Source: SSC4 sp964443225 (GTDB lineage Bacteria > Chloroflexota > Anaerolineae > SSC4 > Amarolineaceae). Taken from it: a stretch of 64,000 nt of DNA. The notes beneath the pieces were generated by a model, which worked only from the letters and a program-made list of their open reading frames with translations, was not told the origin of the DNA and ran no database searches. The stretch is taken from NCBI GenBank assembly GCA_964443225.1, contig CAYUCC010000013.1:1-64000 (forward strand). The letters run 5' to 3'. A program made the position numbers and the translations under genes. Of the stretch, positions 44,428 to 53,151 are shown in pieces (within the stretch, counting starts at the first letter, position 1; each line of letters starts with the position of its first letter).

Positions 44428-46029
44428 GTGGATACATTAAAAAGCGCTCAGCCGCGGGTGCTGGTCGCCGATCCAACGGCACCCGTGGGTCTCGATATGC
44501 TGCGAAAACACGGGCTGCAGGTCGATGTGCAAACCGGCCTGAGCCCGCAGGCATTGATCGAGACGATCCCCGCGTACGATGCCCTGATCGTACGCAGTGA
44601 GAGCAAAGTGACCGCCGAAGTGCTGGCTGCGGGCAGCCAGCTGAAGGTGGTGGCGCGCGCCGGCGTCGGGGTCGATAATATCAACCTGGACGCCGCCACG
44701 CAGCTCGGCATCATGGTGGTCAACGCACCGGGCGGCAATACGATTTCGGCCGCCGAACACACCCTCGCCATGCTGCTGGCGTTGGCGCGGCACATTCCGC
44801 AGGCGCACCAATCGCTGCACGCCGGGGAGTGGAAACGCAGTCGCTTCATGGGGGTCGAGGTGCGCGGCAAAACGCTGGGCTGTCTCGGATTGGGACGGAT
44901 TGGCAGCGAGGTGGCCCACCGCGCCCAGGGTTTGGACATGCAGGTTATCGCCTACGACCCGTACATCTCCGCCGAATACGCCGGCCATCTGCACGTGGAC
45001 CTCGCCTCACTCGATACCGTGCTGCGCACAGCCGATTTCATCACCGTCCACCTGCCCAAAACCGAGGAGACGGCGGGACTGCTCGACGCTGAGACGCTCG
45101 CACTGACCAAACCCGGTGTGCGGATCATCAACTGTGCGCGCGGCGGCATCATCAACGAGGAAGCATTACTTGCGGCTGTGGAGAGCGGGCACGTGGCGGG
45201 CGCCGCCCTCGACGTGTTCAACCAGGAGCCGCTGGCAGCCGATCATCCCCTCCTGGCCCACCCGCGCATCATCGTCACACCGCACATCGCCGGATCGACG
45301 GTCGAGGCGCAGGACCAGGTGGCCATCGACATCGCCGAACAGGTCATCGACGTGTTGGCGGGCCGGCCGGCGCGTTATGCGGTCAATGCCCCGCTGCTGG
45401 CACCACACGACCTGCCCTTCCTGACGCCGTACATCGACCTGGGCGAGCGCCTGGGCCGGCTGGCGGTGCAGTTGGGCGGATTGAATCTCAAAGCGGTCGA
45501 TATTACCTACAGCGGTACCCTGGTCGGACACGACCTGTCGTCGGTGACGGCGGGCGTCATCAAGGGCATGCTGCAGCGCGTGATCGATACACGCGTCAAT
45601 TTGATCAACGCCGCGCGCCTGGCTGGGCAGCGTGGGCTGTTGATCAGCGAACGCAAGACACACAAGACGTCGCAGTACGAGACGCTAATCACGGTCGAGG
45701 TGGTCAACGGTGACGGACCGCGCAACGTCAGCGGTGCGCTGGTGCAGGGTGAACCGCACATTGTCGGCCTGGATGACATCTGGGTCGATTTTCCGGCGCA
45801 CGGGCACGTGCTGCTCACGCGCCATCACGACCGGCCGGGCATCATCGGCCGCATCGGTACGCTGCTGGGCAACGCCGACATCAACATCTCGTTCATGCAC
45901 GTCGGGCGCCATTCACCGCGCGGCGAGGCCATCATGGTCGTTGGCGTGGATGAGCCGATACCCGAAGCGCTCTACGATTCGATCAAGGATTCATCGCACA
46001 CCTACTGGGTGCAGGCGGTGACGCTGTAG
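44428..46029 (+). CDS. serA: D-3-phosphoglycerate dehydrogenase
   Basis: A 533-residue long-form SerA, the first enzyme of serine synthesis. The substrate loop is VRSESKVTAEVL, the NAD-binding GLGRIGSEVA, and the catalytic residues lie in NCARGGIINE and PHIAGSTVEA. An intervening domain and a C-terminal ACT domain (about 455-533, HHDRPGIIGRIG) follow, the build that can respond to serine. GTG 44428 is chosen because GAGG sits 6 bases upstream. Confidence 0.96.
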   Translation: MDTLKSAQPRVLVADPTAPVGLDMLRKHGLQVDVQTGLSPQALIETIPAYDALIVRSESKVTAEVLAAGSQLKVVARAGVGVDNINLDAATQLGIMVVNAPGGNTISAAEHTLAMLLALARHIPQAHQSLHAGEWKRSRFMGVEVRGKTLGCLGLGRIGSEVAHRAQGLDMQVIAYDPYISAEYAGHLHVDLASLDTVLRTADFITVHLPKTEETAGLLDAETLALTKPGVRIINCARGGIINEEALLAAVESGHVAGAALDVFNQEPLAADHPLLAHPRIIVTPHIAGSTVEAQDQVAIDIAEQVIDVLAGRPARYAVNAPLLAPHDLPFLTPYIDLGERLGRLAVQLGGLNLKAVDITYSGTLVGHDLSSVTAGVIKGMLQRVIDTRVNLINAARLAGQRGLLISERKTHKTSQYETLITVEVVNGDGPRNVSGALVQGEPHIVGLDDIWVDFPAHGHVLLTRHHDRPGIIGRIGTLLGNADINISFMHVGRHSPRGEAIMVVGVDEPIPEALYDSIKDSSHTYWVQAVTL

Positions 46030-46061
46030 AGGCTACTTCAGCGCACACGGCTGGGACCAAC

Positions 46062-46379
46062 ATGGGCAAACTCGTCTATTCAACCGACCCCGAACCACCG
46101 CCGGAAAAACCGGCACCCGCACCATCCAAACCGCCGCGCCAGCAGACGGCGGTGGTGTCGCGCGACCGTAAACGGCGGCGCGGCAAAACGGTCACGGTGG
46201 TTGCCGGCCTGCAGCATAACCCCGATACGCTGCGCGAGCTGCTCAAATCGCTGCAGAAATCGGTCGGTGCGGGCGGCACGGTGAAGGACGGCGAGATCGA
46301 AATCCAGGGTGATCACCGCGAGCGCGTGGGGCAGAAGCTGATCGAACTGGGATACAAGGTGAAGTACAGTGGCGGTTGA
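46062..46379 (+). CDS. Translation initiation factor SUI1/eIF1-like (YciH type)
   Basis: A 105-residue protein with a Pro/Lys-rich N-terminus and a SUI1 domain (about 40-105): GKTVTVVAGLQ, then LKSLQKSVGAGGTVKDGEIEIQGDH and the final GYKVKYSGG. Bacterial members may monitor initiation. It lies 32 bases after serA and overlaps the following gene by 11 bases. Confidence 0.9.
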   Translation: MGKLVYSTDPEPPPEKPAPAPSKPPRQQTAVVSRDRKRRRGKTVTVVAGLQHNPDTLRELLKSLQKSVGAGGTVKDGEIEIQGDHRERVGQKLIELGYKVKYSGG

Positions 46380-47121
46380 GGCAGACCGTTCCCGCCCACA
46401 GCGGATACGACGCCCCGTGCGCGGCCTGTGGCTGCTGCTGTTCGTGCTGCCGGCACTTGCCTGCGGACGGTTCGAGCCACAGCCTACACCCGCTGTCCCC
46501 TCAGCCACGGTGGCACCCACCACGACCCCGACACGCGCCGCCACGGTGACCCCAACCGTAACCCCCGTGCGGGAGGTCATCACCGAGCCCACCGCCACCT
46601 TTACCGCAACCCCCGTGCCGGGCGAAACCTTGACGATCGGCCAGCCAGCCCGTATCGTCGCCCCACAGGGTGTCAACATCCGCAGCGAGCCGCAGACCGG
46701 GGCGCGGCGGTTGGGACGATTTGGCACCGGTATCAAAGTGACGGTACAGGATGGCCCGGTCGAAGCCGGTGGTTACCGCTGGTGGAAAGTGGTCGACAGC
46801 GCCGGCACCGCAGGCTGGATCGCCGACGGGGACGGCCAGACCACCTGGCTGACGCCGAATGTCGGCGAGCCAAGGCCGGTCGATCGGGCCGTACAGCCGG
46901 CCGACAAGATCGTGGTGACCCTCACCGGTGTGGCGCTGCGCGCTTTCCCCGGCACCGGCACGACGCTGCTGCGCGAGATGCCGCGCGGTGTGCAGCTCAC
47001 CCTGGTCGAAGCACCGGTCGATGCCGATGGTCTGCGCTGGTGGCACGTGCGCAACGACACCTACGATGGCTGGGCGGCGGAACGGTCGAGCCGCGAGCGG
47101 CTGTTGGCGCCGCTGGAGTAA
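46369..47121 (+). CDS. Lipoprotein with two SH3-like domains
   Basis: A 250-residue exported protein starting at GTG 46369 inside the end of the SUI1 gene, in another frame. The signal ends LPALAC, a lipobox. A Thr/Pro linker (about 38-88) leads to two bacterial SH3-type domains (about 95-165 with VNIRSEPQTGARRLG and about 185-250 with VALRAFPGTGTTLL), each closing in W-x-x-W patterns. Such domains bind peptidoglycan or other surface polymers. No catalytic domain. Confidence 0.82.
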   Translation: MAVEADRSRPQRIRRPVRGLWLLLFVLPALACGRFEPQPTPAVPSATVAPTTTPTRAATVTPTVTPVREVITEPTATFTATPVPGETLTIGQPARIVAPQGVNIRSEPQTGARRLGRFGTGIKVTVQDGPVEAGGYRWWKVVDSAGTAGWIADGDGQTTWLTPNVGEPRPVDRAVQPADKIVVTLTGVALRAFPGTGTTLLREMPRGVQLTLVEAPVDADGLRWWHVRNDTYDGWAAERSSRERLLAPLE

Positions 47122-47124
47122 GGA

Positions 47125-47270
47125 ATCAACGTCCCCGGCACCGGCCTCAAGAATCCTGGTAATCACAAGGCCGTTTGGCCGGTGCCCGGGGACGTTCGCA
47201 ATCAACGTCCCCGGCACCGGCCTCAAAAATCCTGGTAATCACAAGACCGTCTGGCCGGTGCCGGGGACGT
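47125..47270. repeat. Two tandem copies of a 76-bp palindromic element
   Basis: Copies 47125-47200 and 47201-47270 differ at only a few bases. Each has inverted ends AACGTCCCCGGCACCGG / CCGGTGCCGGGGACGTT (copy 1 has one extra C in its right arm), around a nearly identical centre that includes CCTGGTAATCACAAG. They fill the whole space between the convergent SH3 lipoprotein and HD genes. No coding potential. Confidence 0.9.
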
Positions 47271-47858
47271 CTACGCCAGCCGGCCGTCCAACCCCAGGTC
47301 GCCCGCAATGCCCTGCAGCGCGGTCAGCACGAAGCCGATGTGCTCGTCCAGCGGCTCACCCAGGTCCGCCGTGTAGTGCTCGATCTCCTTACGGTCGATC
47401 GCCGCGGCAAACGCTTTGTCCTTCCACTTTTTTTTGACCGACTGCACGGTGACGTCGCGCAGGTCCTTACTGGGGCGGACGTAACCGACCGCCATGATCA
47501 AACCCGTCAGTTCATCGACCGCCATCAGGGTCTTATCCAGGCGTGAGACGCGCGGGATGCCCAGGTACTCAGCATGCCCCTCGACGGCATGGATCAGTTC
47601 GGGCGGCCAGTCGAGTTGGCGAAAGAGTGCCAGCTCGGTGCGCGGGTGGCCAGCCACGGGGTCATCCATGTCGGGGTGTTTCTCGAAGTCCATGTCGTGG
47701 ACGAGGCCAGTGATGCCCCACAGGGCTTCGTCTTCACCGTAACGCACCGCATAGGCGCGCATGGCTGCCTCGACGGCCAGCATGTGTTTGCGCAGGCTGT
47801 CCGATTCGACCCACTGGCACAGCAGGTTCCACGCGTCGTCGCGCGTCGGTAGTGGCAT
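47271..47858 (-). CDS. HD-domain phosphohydrolase
   Basis: A 195-residue HD superfamily protein. Metal residues are in LRKHMLAVE, LVHDMDFEKHP and the later GHAEYLG and AVDELTG. Such proteins cleave phosphate esters of nucleotides or similar; the substrate cannot be read. AAGGA lies before ATG 47858. It follows the glycosidase gene after 17 bases on the same strand. Confidence 0.85.
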   Translation of the reverse strand: MPLPTRDDAWNLLCQWVESDSLRKHMLAVEAAMRAYAVRYGEDEALWGITGLVHDMDFEKHPDMDDPVAGHPRTELALFRQLDWPPELIHAVEGHAEYLGIPRVSRLDKTLMAVDELTGLIMAVGYVRPSKDLRDVTVQSVKKKWKDKAFAAAIDRKEIEHYTADLGEPLDEHIGFVLTALQGIAGDLGLDGRLA

Positions 47859-47875
47859 AAGTTTGTCCTTTCACT

Positions 47876-49123
47876 TCAGCCCAGCGCATCGAAAAGTGGC
47901 AACCGCCGCTGGTGCAGCGCCTCATAGGCATACAGGTACATGCCGGCGGACCAGGCCTGGAACGGGTAGCCCATGGGGTTACCCGTCTGGCCATGCATCC
48001 ACTCGTTGAATTCCCACGGTTCGTAAACGCCGCGCTGATTGGCTTCGGCCAGATCGTACAACAGCCGCGCAGCATCGTCGGTCCATCCCAGTTTGACCAG
48101 CGCGGCGACGTGGAAACCGCCGATGAAGGGCCAGATACCGCCGTTGTGGTACTGGTGTGGCAGGTTCAGATTGCGGCTGCGGAAATACTCGCGCCATTCG
48201 GGCTGCCCCGGGTAGATCACCGGGTGGATCGCCTTACTCGGGTAGGGACGGCCTGCACCCACCTGGTACAGGTGACGCAGGATCATCTCGCCGCGTTCGC
48301 GGTCGGCCACACCGGTCAGTACGGCGAGCAGGTTGCCCAATACGTCGCAGTAGTCGCCGAACTCGCGAAAGGCGACCCACGGCAGGTAATAGGGCCGGCT
48401 CGAGATCGTGCCGACGTTGTGGTACAGCATGTACCACTCCAGGCGCATGGCCTGCAGCTTTGCCAGCTGCTTCGCCCACTCGTCTGCTTCCCAGCAGCGG
48501 TTGACCCACAGCAGCAGGTTGAGGCGCTCGTGCACGCCCGCAGCCAGCTGGGTCGAGGTGCCCGGTTCGCGGTCACACACCTGGGCCATGATGCCGACGG
48601 CACGCAAACACGCAAAGTAGAGCACGTTGTCGTAGAGCACGTTGTAGCGCACCGACAGCAGGTCCATCCAGTCCCCCGCCTCCGGCACCTCCAACAGTCC
48701 ACACTCGTTCATGTCCTGGTAACGCAGCCACAACAGGGCACGATCGATCCGGTCGTAATTGGCTGCCAGGTGCGCCGCGTCAGCCGACAACAGGTAGTGG
48801 TAGTAGTGACCCAGGATGAACCACAGGTTGGCGTCTGTGGCGCCGGCGTTTTCGGTCGCCACGCGGTGGCTTGCCACGTCGACGTTGAGTGGAATCAGCC
48901 CCAGGTCGGACTGGTACGCACCCAGGGTATCGAGCGAGGCGCGCAGCGCGGGCAGAAAGAGGCCCGGCTCGGCCCAGGCCGCCCCCAGCGCCGTGATGAC
49001 GCTGTCGCGCGCCCAGACGTGCGGATAGCCCCGTTCGAGCCCCGACGCCTTGAAACCAATGGGAGAGCTGCACCTTTGGAGGACTTCGACCGCCCGTGCA
49101 CGGGCTTCAGCTGTCAGGTCCAT
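47876..49123 (-). CDS. Six-hairpin glycosidase (amylo-alpha-1,6-glucosidase / GH100-like)
   Basis: A 415-residue protein of the (alpha/alpha)6 barrel type. PHVWARDSVITALGA, EAGDWMDLL and HQYHNGGIWPFIGG are the stretches typical of debranching enzymes and neutral invertases. The acid residues Asp in WARDS and Asp in GDWMDL are likely catalytic. No signal peptide, so it should act inside the cell on glycogen-type or sucrose-type sugars. It starts at ATG 49123 with GAGG upstream. Confidence 0.72.
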   Translation of the reverse strand: MDLTAEARARAVEVLQRCSSPIGFKASGLERGYPHVWARDSVITALGAAWAEPGLFLPALRASLDTLGAYQSDLGLIPLNVDVASHRVATENAGATDANLWFILGHYYHYLLSADAAHLAANYDRIDRALLWLRYQDMNECGLLEVPEAGDWMDLLSVRYNVLYDNVLYFACLRAVGIMAQVCDREPGTSTQLAAGVHERLNLLLWVNRCWEADEWAKQLAKLQAMRLEWYMLYHNVGTISSRPYYLPWVAFREFGDYCDVLGNLLAVLTGVADRERGEMILRHLYQVGAGRPYPSKAIHPVIYPGQPEWREYFRSRNLNLPHQYHNGGIWPFIGGFHVAALVKLGWTDDAARLLYDLAEANQRGVYEPWEFNEWMHGQTGNPMGYPFQAWSAGMYLYAYEALHQRRLPLFDALG

Positions 49124-49143
49124 CTCATTGCCTCGCAGTCAAT

Positions 49144-50124
49144 TCAAATACTCTGTGGGTCGAACGCATCACGCAGGCCGTCGCCCACGAACGAAAACGC
49201 CAGCACCATCGCCATCAGGGCGGCGCTGGGAACCAGCACCTGCAGCCAGTTCGTTTCCAGGTACGGAATCGCCTGCACGATCATGCCGCCGATGCTTGGA
49301 TCGGGCGGCTGAATGCCCAGGCCCAACAGGCTGAGCACCGCCTCCCCAACCACCACCCCCGCCACATCGAGCGTCGCGGTGACGATGATCATGCCAAGCA
49401 CGTTGGGCAGCAGGTGACGTACGATGATGGAACGCTCACGATTACCGATCACACGCGCTGCGGTAACGAACTCCTGCTCGCGCAAGACGAGCGTGAGGCT
49501 GCGCACCGTGCGCGCCATCAACGGCCAGCTCACCAGGCTCAGGGCGGCGGTCACCAGCAGGAGGCGGCCCATACCGCCAAAGGCCTGCGTCACCGCCTGC
49601 CCAAAGACGCCCGCCACCAGGATTGCCAGCAGCAGACCCGGAAATGCAAACAGCATGTCCGCCAGGCGGCTCAGAACCTGGTCCACCCAACCGCCAAAAT
49701 GACCGGCCACCAGACCAAAGGTGGCACCCAGGGTAATCGTCAGTGATTCCACGAACAGGGCCACCGTCAGCGAAACGGCCAGGCCGCGCATCAGGCGTGC
49801 CAGGGTATCGCGCCCCAGGTTATCGGTGCCGAGCGGGTGCGCCAGCGTGGGCCAACCGTTGATCGCATCATAATCCTGGTCGATCGGGCTGGCCCGCCAG
49901 AGCAATGGACCAGCCAGGGCCGTGAGCATCAACAGGATGATCACCGCCAGACCCACCACGGCAGCACGGTTGGTAGCAAACCGGTGCCAAAACCCACGCT
50001 TGCGCCGCGCAGCAGCGCGCATGGAGTCGGCACTGATCGTCTGTGCACGCGCCAGCTCGGCGGGCGTGGTCCCGTCCGACCAGTCTTGCGGTGGACTGGA
50101 CGGCGATATGCCCGTGTCGTTCAC
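49144..50124 (-). CDS. Oligopeptide-type ABC permease, DppC/OppC family
   Basis: A 326-residue permease with an N-terminal cytoplasmic stretch, then six helices. The first helix AVVGLAVIILLMLTALAGP and the following LGTDNLGRDTLARLM are signature DppC features, and the EFVTAARVIGNRER loop contacts the ATPase. GTG 50124 overlaps the DppB-type stop as GTGA. The ATPase genes of the system are not in the window. Confidence 0.92.
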   Translation of the reverse strand: MNDTGISPSSPPQDWSDGTTPAELARAQTISADSMRAAARRKRGFWHRFATNRAAVVGLAVIILLMLTALAGPLLWRASPIDQDYDAINGWPTLAHPLGTDNLGRDTLARLMRGLAVSLTVALFVESLTITLGATFGLVAGHFGGWVDQVLSRLADMLFAFPGLLLAILVAGVFGQAVTQAFGGMGRLLLVTAALSLVSWPLMARTVRSLTLVLREQEFVTAARVIGNRERSIIVRHLLPNVLGMIIVTATLDVAGVVVGEAVLSLLGLGIQPPDPSIGGMIVQAIPYLETNWLQVLVPSAALMAMVLAFSFVGDGLRDAFDPQSI

Positions 50125-51101
50125 GCAACACGTACCCGCGGGTCGAGGACAAGGTACGCCAGGTCGGTGATCAGGTTCATGACCACGACCGCCGCCGCCA
50201 GTACTACCGTCGTGCCCAACAGCACCGGGTAATCGCGCTGGCCGACCGCCTGGATGGCCAGGAAGCCGATGCCGGGAATGGCAAACAGGGTCTCGACCAC
50301 AAAAGCCCCGGTGACCAGGAAGGCCAGGCTGGGGCCCAACACCGTGACAACCGGCAGGACGGCGTTGCGAAAGGCGTGCCGCCAGGTTACCTGCTGCGGC
50401 GAGAGACCTTTGGCGACCGCCGTCCGCACGTAGTCGCGTCGCAGCACCTCGAGCATCGACGCGCGCGTGAGCCGCGCCAGGTTACCGGTGGTCGCGGCTG
50501 CCAGCACCGCCACGGGCAGCACCCAGTGCGCGGGCGTACCCCAGCCCGCCACCGGCAGGTAGGGCAGACCGGCGCGAAACAGGAAGGTATCCGCGGCGCG
50601 CAAAACGGGGATCATCACAAAGGTTGGCACCGCATAGAGGGCGAGCATGAAGACAAGGATCGTCCGGTCGGTCCAGGTGTTCTGTTTGAGTGCGGCGAGG
50701 ACGCCGGCGGGTATGCCGATCAGGACGCTGATCGCCAGGGCAACCCCGCCCAGCGCAATCGACACCCCCAACCCGTTGCGCAGCAGGTCGATCACCGGCC
50801 GGCCCGGATAGCGGTAGGACAGGCCCAGGTTGCCCTGGACCAGCCCGCCGAGGTAGCTCAGATACTGCTCCCACCAGGGGCGATCGAGCCCATACTGCTG
50901 GAGCAGCTGCTGGTACGTGGCCGGATCGCGGCGCGAACCCATCATGACCAGGATGGGATCACCGGGTGCCAGGTATCCCACCAGGAATGTGATGAAGGTG
51001 ATGCTGAGCAGCACAAAAATCAGGCTGATCAGCCGTCTGAAAACGATGTTGAGCACGGCCGTGTGATGGGCGCCGGGGATGCAGCGCAGTGGGCGCCGCA
51101 T
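50121..51101 (-). CDS. Oligopeptide-type ABC permease, DppB/OppB family
   Basis: A 326-residue permease with six helices. Typical stretches are ITFLVGYLAPGDP, the QYGLDRPWWEQYLSYL segment, and RRDYVRTAVAKGLS in the ATPase loop. The ATG at 51101 is 13 bases after the binding-protein stop but without a strong ribosome site; a GTG about 16 codons later (LNIVFRRL) is an alternative start. Confidence 0.9.
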   Translation of the reverse strand: MRRPLRCIPGAHHTAVLNIVFRRLISLIFVLLSITFITFLVGYLAPGDPILVMMGSRRDPATYQQLLQQYGLDRPWWEQYLSYLGGLVQGNLGLSYRYPGRPVIDLLRNGLGVSIALGGVALAISVLIGIPAGVLAALKQNTWTDRTILVFMLALYAVPTFVMIPVLRAADTFLFRAGLPYLPVAGWGTPAHWVLPVAVLAAATTGNLARLTRASMLEVLRRDYVRTAVAKGLSPQQVTWRHAFRNAVLPVVTVLGPSLAFLVTGAFVVETLFAIPGIGFLAIQAVGQRDYPVLLGTTVVLAAAVVVMNLITDLAYLVLDPRVRVA

Positions 51102-51114
51102 CCCCAGGCGGGTT

Positions 51115-52797
51115 TCATGGTGCGAACGTGACTTTGGACCAGTCGGGGATAGTGATGCCCTGGCCCGTGAAGAAGAGTCCCTGCAGTGCCGGGTTCACCA
51201 ACACGTTGAGGGTTGGATTGTAGAGCGGCAGCCACCCCACCTCGTCGATGGCAATTTGCTCGGCCTGGTTGTAGAGCTGCATGCGCCCGGCGTCGTCGTC
51301 GACAATGACGTCGGCTTCGTCGACCAGTTTGTCGAATTCGGCATTCGACCAGTGACCGTTGTTGTTGCCGACATCGGTGCGCAGCTGCTGCGACAGGAAG
51401 TTCTGTGGGTCGGGATAGTCGGCGCCCCAGATGCTGTAGTACATCTGGAGACCCTGCTCGGGGAACTGGAAGGTGGTGTTCAGGCGTTCGCTGAACGCCG
51501 CCAGCTCCAGCGGATCGAGCGTCACATCGATGCCCAGGTTCTGCTTCCACTGCGCCTGGAGGAAGGTGGCTACCCGTTCGTTGTCACCTTCGACGCCATA
51601 GGAGAGGGCGATGGGGGGCAGGCCCTGACCTTCGGGGAAGCCGGCGTCGGTCAGCAGCTGTTTGGCCGCTGCCGCATCGAAATCCAGCGGCGTGACGTCC
51701 AGTTCCGATCCGGGCAGCCCACCGGGCAGAATGCGTCCGGTCGCCGTTACCGTGCCACCCAGCACCTTGCTCGCCAGGGTTTCCTTGTCGACTGCCATGG
51801 CAAAGGCCTGGCGCACTTCGACCTTGTCGAACGGTGGCAGCACGTTGTTGAAACCGACGTAGCGTACGGCAAACGACGGTGCCTGGCGGAAGTCGGGCAG
51901 TGCCCTGGCCTCTTCGATGCGCGCTGCCGGCACGCCGTTCTGCTGGCTGCCCATGATGTCCAGTCCACCGGTGCGATAGAGCTGGTAGGCGGTTTCGCTG
52001 TCCTGGAAGAACGGCATCTCCATGCCCGCCACCTGCAGCTCACCAGCCCAGTAGTACGGGTTCGGCTCCAGAATCAGGGCCTGGTTGTGTTTCCACTCTT
52101 TGAGTTTGAATGGCCCTGTCCCTGCGGGATCGTCGGTCCAGTTGGCCGGGTTGGCTTGGACTTTGGCTTTGGGAACAACGAAACCGCTGGCAAACGTCAG
52201 TTGGGACAAGAAGTACGCCGAAGGTCTTTTGACCTTGATCTCCAACGTGCTCGGATCGACGGCGCGGACGCCAGCCAGGGCTTCGCTCGTGCCGCTGGCC
52301 ACTTCGTCAGCGCCTACGATGTTGCTCAGGTAGAATGGTCCGGTCCAGCCACCGGTCGCCGGGTTGAGGGCGCGGGTGAGCGAAAAGACGTAGTCGTCCG
52401 CCGTGACAGGCGTGCCATCGCTGAACTTGAGGTCGGGGCGCAGGGTGAAAGTGTAGGTCAGGCCATCGTCGGAAATGGTCCAGCTGGCGGCGTTGTCCGC
52501 CGTAATACGCAGCTTGTCGTCCAGGCGCACCAGGCCGGCAAACATCATGTTGGCGGCCAGGATGCCCTGCGAGTCGCTGGCTTTGGGCGGGTCGATCGAT
52601 GCGAGCTCGTTGATGCCTTCGATCGACCAGCGCAGCGTCGGTGTTTCGGCTGTGGGGGGAGCTGTGGTGGGTTCAACGGCAGGTGGTGCGGTAGGATCGA
52701 CGGCGGGTGCCGCCGTGGGTGCGGCAACCGGTGTGCAGCCGGCAACCAGCGCCAGCAGCAGGGCAATCACAACCAGTAGCTGATAGTAACGGTGCAT
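51115..52797 (-). CDS. Oligopeptide-type substrate-binding lipoprotein (SBP family 5)
   Basis: A 560-residue binding protein. The lipobox is LVAGC, followed by a short Ala/Pro/Thr linker. LRPDLKFSDGTPVTADDYVFSL and the repeat GTGPFKLKEW are diagnostic of family 5. The likely ligand is a peptide, but family 5 members also bind nickel or sugars. AAAGGAG precedes ATG 52797. It heads the importer operon with the two permeases. Confidence 0.92.
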   Translation of the reverse strand: MHRYYQLLVVIALLLALVAGCTPVAAPTAAPAVDPTAPPAVEPTTAPPTAETPTLRWSIEGINELASIDPPKASDSQGILAANMMFAGLVRLDDKLRITADNAASWTISDDGLTYTFTLRPDLKFSDGTPVTADDYVFSLTRALNPATGGWTGPFYLSNIVGADEVASGTSEALAGVRAVDPSTLEIKVKRPSAYFLSQLTFASGFVVPKAKVQANPANWTDDPAGTGPFKLKEWKHNQALILEPNPYYWAGELQVAGMEMPFFQDSETAYQLYRTGGLDIMGSQQNGVPAARIEEARALPDFRQAPSFAVRYVGFNNVLPPFDKVEVRQAFAMAVDKETLASKVLGGTVTATGRILPGGLPGSELDVTPLDFDAAAAKQLLTDAGFPEGQGLPPIALSYGVEGDNERVATFLQAQWKQNLGIDVTLDPLELAAFSERLNTTFQFPEQGLQMYYSIWGADYPDPQNFLSQQLRTDVGNNNGHWSNAEFDKLVDEADVIVDDDAGRMQLYNQAEQIAIDEVGWLPLYNPTLNVLVNPALQGLFFTGQGITIPDWSKVTFAP

Positions 52798-52819
52798 CTC
52801 TTTCTCCTTTTGATGACCA

Positions 52820-52905
52820 CTAAGGGCTCGTAAAAGAATAACTTCCGCTTTTGGCATGGGAATTCCGGGCGGAAACCGGGAAGTTATTCTTTTACGATGC
52901 CTAAG
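52820..52905. repeat. 85-bp palindromic element, copy A
   Basis: Inverted arms CGTAAAAGAATAACTTCC (52829-52846) and its complement (52879-52896) are perfect over 18 bp; outer bases form imperfect TTAGG ends. The centre holds GGGAATTCC. An almost identical arm pair occurs in copy B at 54238-54322. It lies upstream of the peptide-binding lipoprotein gene. No open reading frame. Confidence 0.9.
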
Positions 52906-52910
52906 CTGCT

Positions 52911-53117
52911 CATGAGGCCGGTGGCCTCATGATTTCCACAAGATACTCGAGCGAGGAGTGCCGTACCCTGGTTCCAACGCCGAAGGAACCAGGCACTTGA
53001 GAGCATCGTGCGGCGTTGAAACCGAGGTGCAAACTCCTCCGTCGGAGGGGGGGGAGGTCTTAGCAGAACGCACAGGACACAAAGACCTGGTAGTTTTTTG
53101 TGTGCGCTGTGCGTTCT
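52911..53117. other. Non-coding stretch rich in nested inverted repeats
   Basis: This gene-free space (52798-53151) holds copy A and then at least four more dyads. They are CATGAGGCC/GGCCTCATG (52911-52931); CCTGGTTCC/GGAACCAGG (52967-52993), enclosed by GAGGAGT/ACTCCTC (52953-53039); CCTCC/GGAGG; and AGAACGCACAG/CTGTGCGTTCT (53065-53117). The GGTGCAAACTCCTC part resembles the hairpin at 14503-14554. It may be several intergenic repeats inserted next to each other, or a structured RNA. I see no promoter I trust. Confidence 0.6.
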
Positions 53118-53151
53118 TTGTGGTAATACCAGTTAGCGCATTCCGAGAAAC

